From contig CAVNZM010000001.1 of the NCBI GenBank assembly GCA_963693365.1, positions 4,278,001-4,342,000 of the forward strand: a stretch of 64,000 bases of DNA, in the 5' to 3' direction. The position numbers and the translations under genes are program-made. This stretch comes from Amoebidium appalachense (lineage: Eukaryota > Ichthyosporea). Shown here in pieces: positions 55,426 to 64,000 of this stretch; position 1 is the first letter of the stretch, and the number at the start of each line of letters is the position of its first letter. Under the pieces are notes generated by a model. That model made no database searches. It was not told the origin of the DNA and saw only the letters and a list, made by a program, of their open reading frames with translations.

Positions 55426-57078
55426 GGTGTCTGTTTTGTGGCCGTACTAATCAATGCGTTCAACTTTGCCTCCTCGCGATGAATGCTTTGCTAAAGGTGA
55501 AGACTGGCGTGTGTTTGCGAAAACGTGTTACCAAACTCTCCGGGTGTGTAAGGGATGTGCAGGCACGTGTCCGTTTTCTACCGGTGAATGAAATGTTTGA
55601 GAGACCTACAACCTTGGAAGTAGAAGCTTTACAAACACAACCACCTGACCCGTGAGAGGTGCAAGTGGAAAAAGTAACAAACAATTCTTTTATGTATAGA
55701 GTACTGCGAGCAAATAAAACACCTCGATAGTATCATGGTGATATGTGTGCATCGGATTGCTCAGAATCGAAGCAATAAAACCGATGATGCACCACGCCTA
55801 CTTTAATCTTTTTATAACATAATATACCTACCCGTACATGGTTCAGTAAAGGTTACGTCATGTGAAAAATACTCTAAGAGACCAATGCGAGCTATAGCTC
55901 TCTTTACTATTTGGGTAGGAACTTCAGACGGGGTCACGCACTTTTTCAATCCAACTTTTCACTCTTTTTAAAACGAAACGAGGTGTGTTTACGCTAGAAA
56001 CGAGGGAAACGCGCGCCTATTTTTGCATTCCGGAATTCTTTCCGCGATGGACCCCCTCTCCCTTGAAAATCAAAAATCGGGAGTACATATTCAAATAACA
56101 GCAGTTATGCACAGATAAAAGCATTTTGCAACGTTAAAATAGATACAAATAATATGGAAATAGAAAATATAGATTTGATTTACAGTTGCGTACTCTAAGC
56201 ACAGGGTCAACGGAGCAGCACAGACTAACTGTGATCACCAAATTAGCTTGATAGACCCACTATGTGGGGCTGAAGGGTCCTGGGGGACCCCGATTTTAAT
56301 TTACATTCTTTACGCTGACAAAGGCGACAAGTGTACTCAGATTTGACGTTGTGTGTGGCTGTAACAGCGGCTCGATACGTATATTTTCCTTTTATTTTTA
56401 AAAAAGTTTTACATGCAAACCACGTGGTGTATTTGTGACCACACTTCGCCTCTACACATTGGTGTCGACATGTCACCCGATATTTTTACCGGGTGTGCGC
56501 GGGAATTTGAGTTTATCCCCGCCTGGCCAATGGCCATGGCCCGTCGCAAATTGAATTTTTGTCGCGTTGGATTGGTAATGCGTTAGTCAGCCGCGACGTG
56601 GGTCACCACTGACTCACCAGTGCACATGTGATCACACATAAATCAGTGAACCACATGCACGTGGCTAGAAGCCAGAGGTGCACCGTGCACGTGACCGAGG
56701 GATACATACGTATATATATGTAATATATGTATGTGTGTGTGTGTGACTGTGTGTGTGTGTGTGAGTGTGTGTGTGCGTGTGTGTGTGGGTGGGTGGGTGC
56801 TACGGTGTGTGTGTGTGTGGATATGTGTGTGTGTGTGTGTGTGTGTAACATGAACATGTGTGTTTGTGTGTGTACACATGTGATCGAGAGTACAATGTCA
56901 TGTGCACGTGGGCACGGTATACATTTGTGCCAGTGTGTACGCGTTTGTATGTTTGTATATATCGACATACTGAGCGTGCAAGACTTAGTGTCGCGACGCA
57001 GTGTGACACGGTGTGGTACCGGTGGCCATGGCTGCACGGTGTGCTAATTTTGGAGTGGGTTTACAGTTTTTGCCACAC

Positions 57079-57154
<76 letters not shown>

Positions 57155-57231
57155 TCCCAAAACCAGTTCGGTTCAGTTCCACAACTGGTTTTAGGGAGCA
57201 GATCGGTTCAGTTCCGCAACAGTGTGTGTGT

Positions 57232-57263
<32 letters not shown>

Positions 57264-58318
57264 AAGGACATGTACGTGACTGTCAGTGTATGTGTGTGTG
57301 TGTGTGCACGTGACTGTGTCTGACATGGGTGTGTGTACGTGTGCGTGTCTACTAACGTTCGCCAAGACGTGTTTGACACCGTGGAGCAACACAGGTCAGT
57401 GAAGTTCATGTTACATGTCAGATCTAGAATGATAATAATATTCAGGCATATCATAGTATGATAAGTATTACGTAGGTGAGAGTTCGAGGCAGCCATATGC
57501 ATGCAGCATGGGATTCCATAGTGCCACCGTGTTCGTTTTCACTTCATGAGTGGGAATTGTATGAGTGGGATGGCCAGCCCTTCCGGAGTTCCCCGCTAGA
57601 AGCTCCCCTTGCACCCGGTGGCCCGCGTTGTGTGCAAGGGCTCCCCCGATGGTGAGAGTCAGAGTCTGACCCTCGTGTGCATTTATTCTTGATAATTATA
57701 ACGGTTATCAAAGGTGACCGTCACAAGGCAGCAGATGTAATAAATATCAGAACCAATTTTTCGACATTACTTGAATCATCCTTAAGAATTTAATTTTTAT
57801 GCTGGCAACTTGAAGTCCTAAATTCAGGGATCTTGTGCGTCACTTGAGGGTTAACATTAACTAGTGATACTGTCGTAGGGAATTATACTATGTAACAAAT
57901 AGCATGGATGGTGCCCGACTCGGCCACTCACTCACAGCCTACTTGACAATTTGAAACGGAACTCGGTGAGTAACACCTTCATAGTAATAGCACTAATGAA
58001 CACGATATTCCTACTGTATGCGCCAGCTATAATCCTCCCCGGGGTCTGTTGCCACCACGAGTGCACACGAGCAAAGCCTTCCAAGCATATATATCGACGC
58101 ACAGACTCAATGCGCACATAAGCCAACAAATCAGGTCCTGAATCAAATGATAGTTAATTTAGGATGCAGAAGAAGAAGAAGAAGAAGAAAGAAAAAAAGA
58201 AAAGAAAAGAAAAAAAAAAAAGAAAGAAAGATGAAAGAAACCTCAACGTGCCTGTCAAGGAGCTCTATTCCATCTTTGAGTCAGTACTAGTACTTGCCGG
58301 CTTTTGGGTTTGGGGTGG
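55426..58318. other. Intergenic region upstream of the oxidoreductase and downstream of the cystathionine gamma-synthase
   Basis: This is about 2.9 kb, AT-richer, with GT arrays at about 56730-56860, 57079-57151 and 57240-57305. A hairpin-like word pair (AAACCAGTT ... AACTGGTTT) lies near 57159-57192, next to a repeated GGTTCAGTTCC word. A GAA/A-rich stretch is at 58165-58230. One small ORF (56243-56476) is listed separately. No other exon was recognised. Confidence 0.5.
56243..56476 (-). CDS. Hypothetical 77-residue Cys-rich ORF
   Basis: A single open frame with an ATG at 56474-56476 and a stop at 56243. The product has paired Cys/His words (CRHQC, KCGHK, TCRLCQRKEC) that could bind zinc, and is basic. 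It is not built of microsatellite sequence, unlike most other ORFs here. It is AT-richer than the four confident genes. It could be a real small gene, a single exon, or a fragment of an old element. No homologue is recognised. Confidence 0.25.
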   Translation of the reverse strand: MTCRHQCVEAKCGHKYTTWFACKTFLKIKGKYTYRAAVTATHNVKSEYTCRLCQRKECKLKSGSPRTLQPHIVGLSS

Positions 58319-63739
<5,421 letters not shown>

Positions 63740-63740
63740 C

Positions 63741-63741
<1 letters not shown>

Positions 63742-63802
<61 letters not shown>

Positions 63803-63817
63803 CGTGTGTGTGCGTGC

Positions 63818-63874
<57 letters not shown>

Positions 63875-63880
63875 GCGTGT
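63742..63880 (+). repeat. (GT)n, sense-strand (CA)n abutting a 3' splice site
   Basis: A GT array with CG interruptions. On the minus strand it reads as CA repeat into ACATACAG, the acceptor of exon 63643-63739. Confidence 0.9.
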
Positions 63881-64000
63881 GTGTGTGGTTTTTGTGTGTG
63901 TCTTGTGTGTGCATGAAGCCACGTCAAGTGTTAATATAGATTTTAGACGAGCTGAGCGAATGGGACTGCACCACCTATCGGGTAGTTGAGCATGTCGGTT
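63881..64000. other. Right edge: no exon recognised
   Basis: The minus strand was searched for the exon that should precede [10 protein letters not shown] in cystathionine gamma-synthase. A short open stretch with a GT donor near 63971 exists but does not resemble the expected sequence, so it was not annotated. Confidence 0.3.

Noticed and set aside
63935-64000. An upstream cystathionine gamma-synthase exon at the right edge
   Set aside because: The translated stretch does not resemble the expected 'PSNP.L' region before PDLRRL, so any match would be forced.

Overview
This is intron-dense eukaryotic DNA packed with homopolymer C/G runs and long CA/GT arrays. Four protein-coding genes can be reconstructed by following splice sites and reading phase. 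No rRNA, tRNA, CRISPR array or transposase/reverse-transcriptase ORF was seen. The gene set is a LYST-type BEACH protein with a fungal-type cystathionine gamma-synthase. With about 68 short exons in one gene, it suggests a unicellular eukaryote, possibly an opisthokont protist such as an ichthyosporean. The lineage guess is weak inference.

Layout. (1) About 380-44157, plus strand: one giant gene of about 68 exons, encoding a protein of about 3,460 residues. It resembles LYST (lysosomal trafficking regulator): helical N-terminus, concanavalin-like domain, long helical middle, PH-like domain, BEACH domain, and C-terminal WD40 repeats ending at a TAG at 44155-44157. (2) 46158-50245, minus strand: a four-exon gene for a 525-residue protein with a proline-rich, PPxY-containing N-terminus and a coiled-coil C-terminus, not recognised. 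(3) 52820-55425, minus strand: a two-exon gene for a secreted or lumenal flavin amine-oxidase-like oxidoreductase of about 540 residues. (4) 58319 to beyond the right edge, minus strand: the seven 3'-most exons found of a cystathionine gamma-synthase (PLP enzyme of transsulfuration). The intergenic gaps hold microsatellites, short tandem duplications and one weak small ORF.

The most striking pattern is in the introns. Many carry a poly-C run on the sense strand a few to about 60 bases after the 5' splice site. Many also have a CA repeat running straight into the 3' splice-site AG. Both follow the sense strand of whichever gene they sit in. The window also contains copies of a short interspersed repeat ending in a C-run then an A-run, and a cluster of perfect inverted repeats around exon 32 of the LYST gene, one arm of which is complementary to a 5' splice site.

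The genes are functionally unrelated: membrane trafficking, an unknown scaffold-like protein, a secreted oxidase, and amino-acid metabolism. There is no sign of operon-like organisation.
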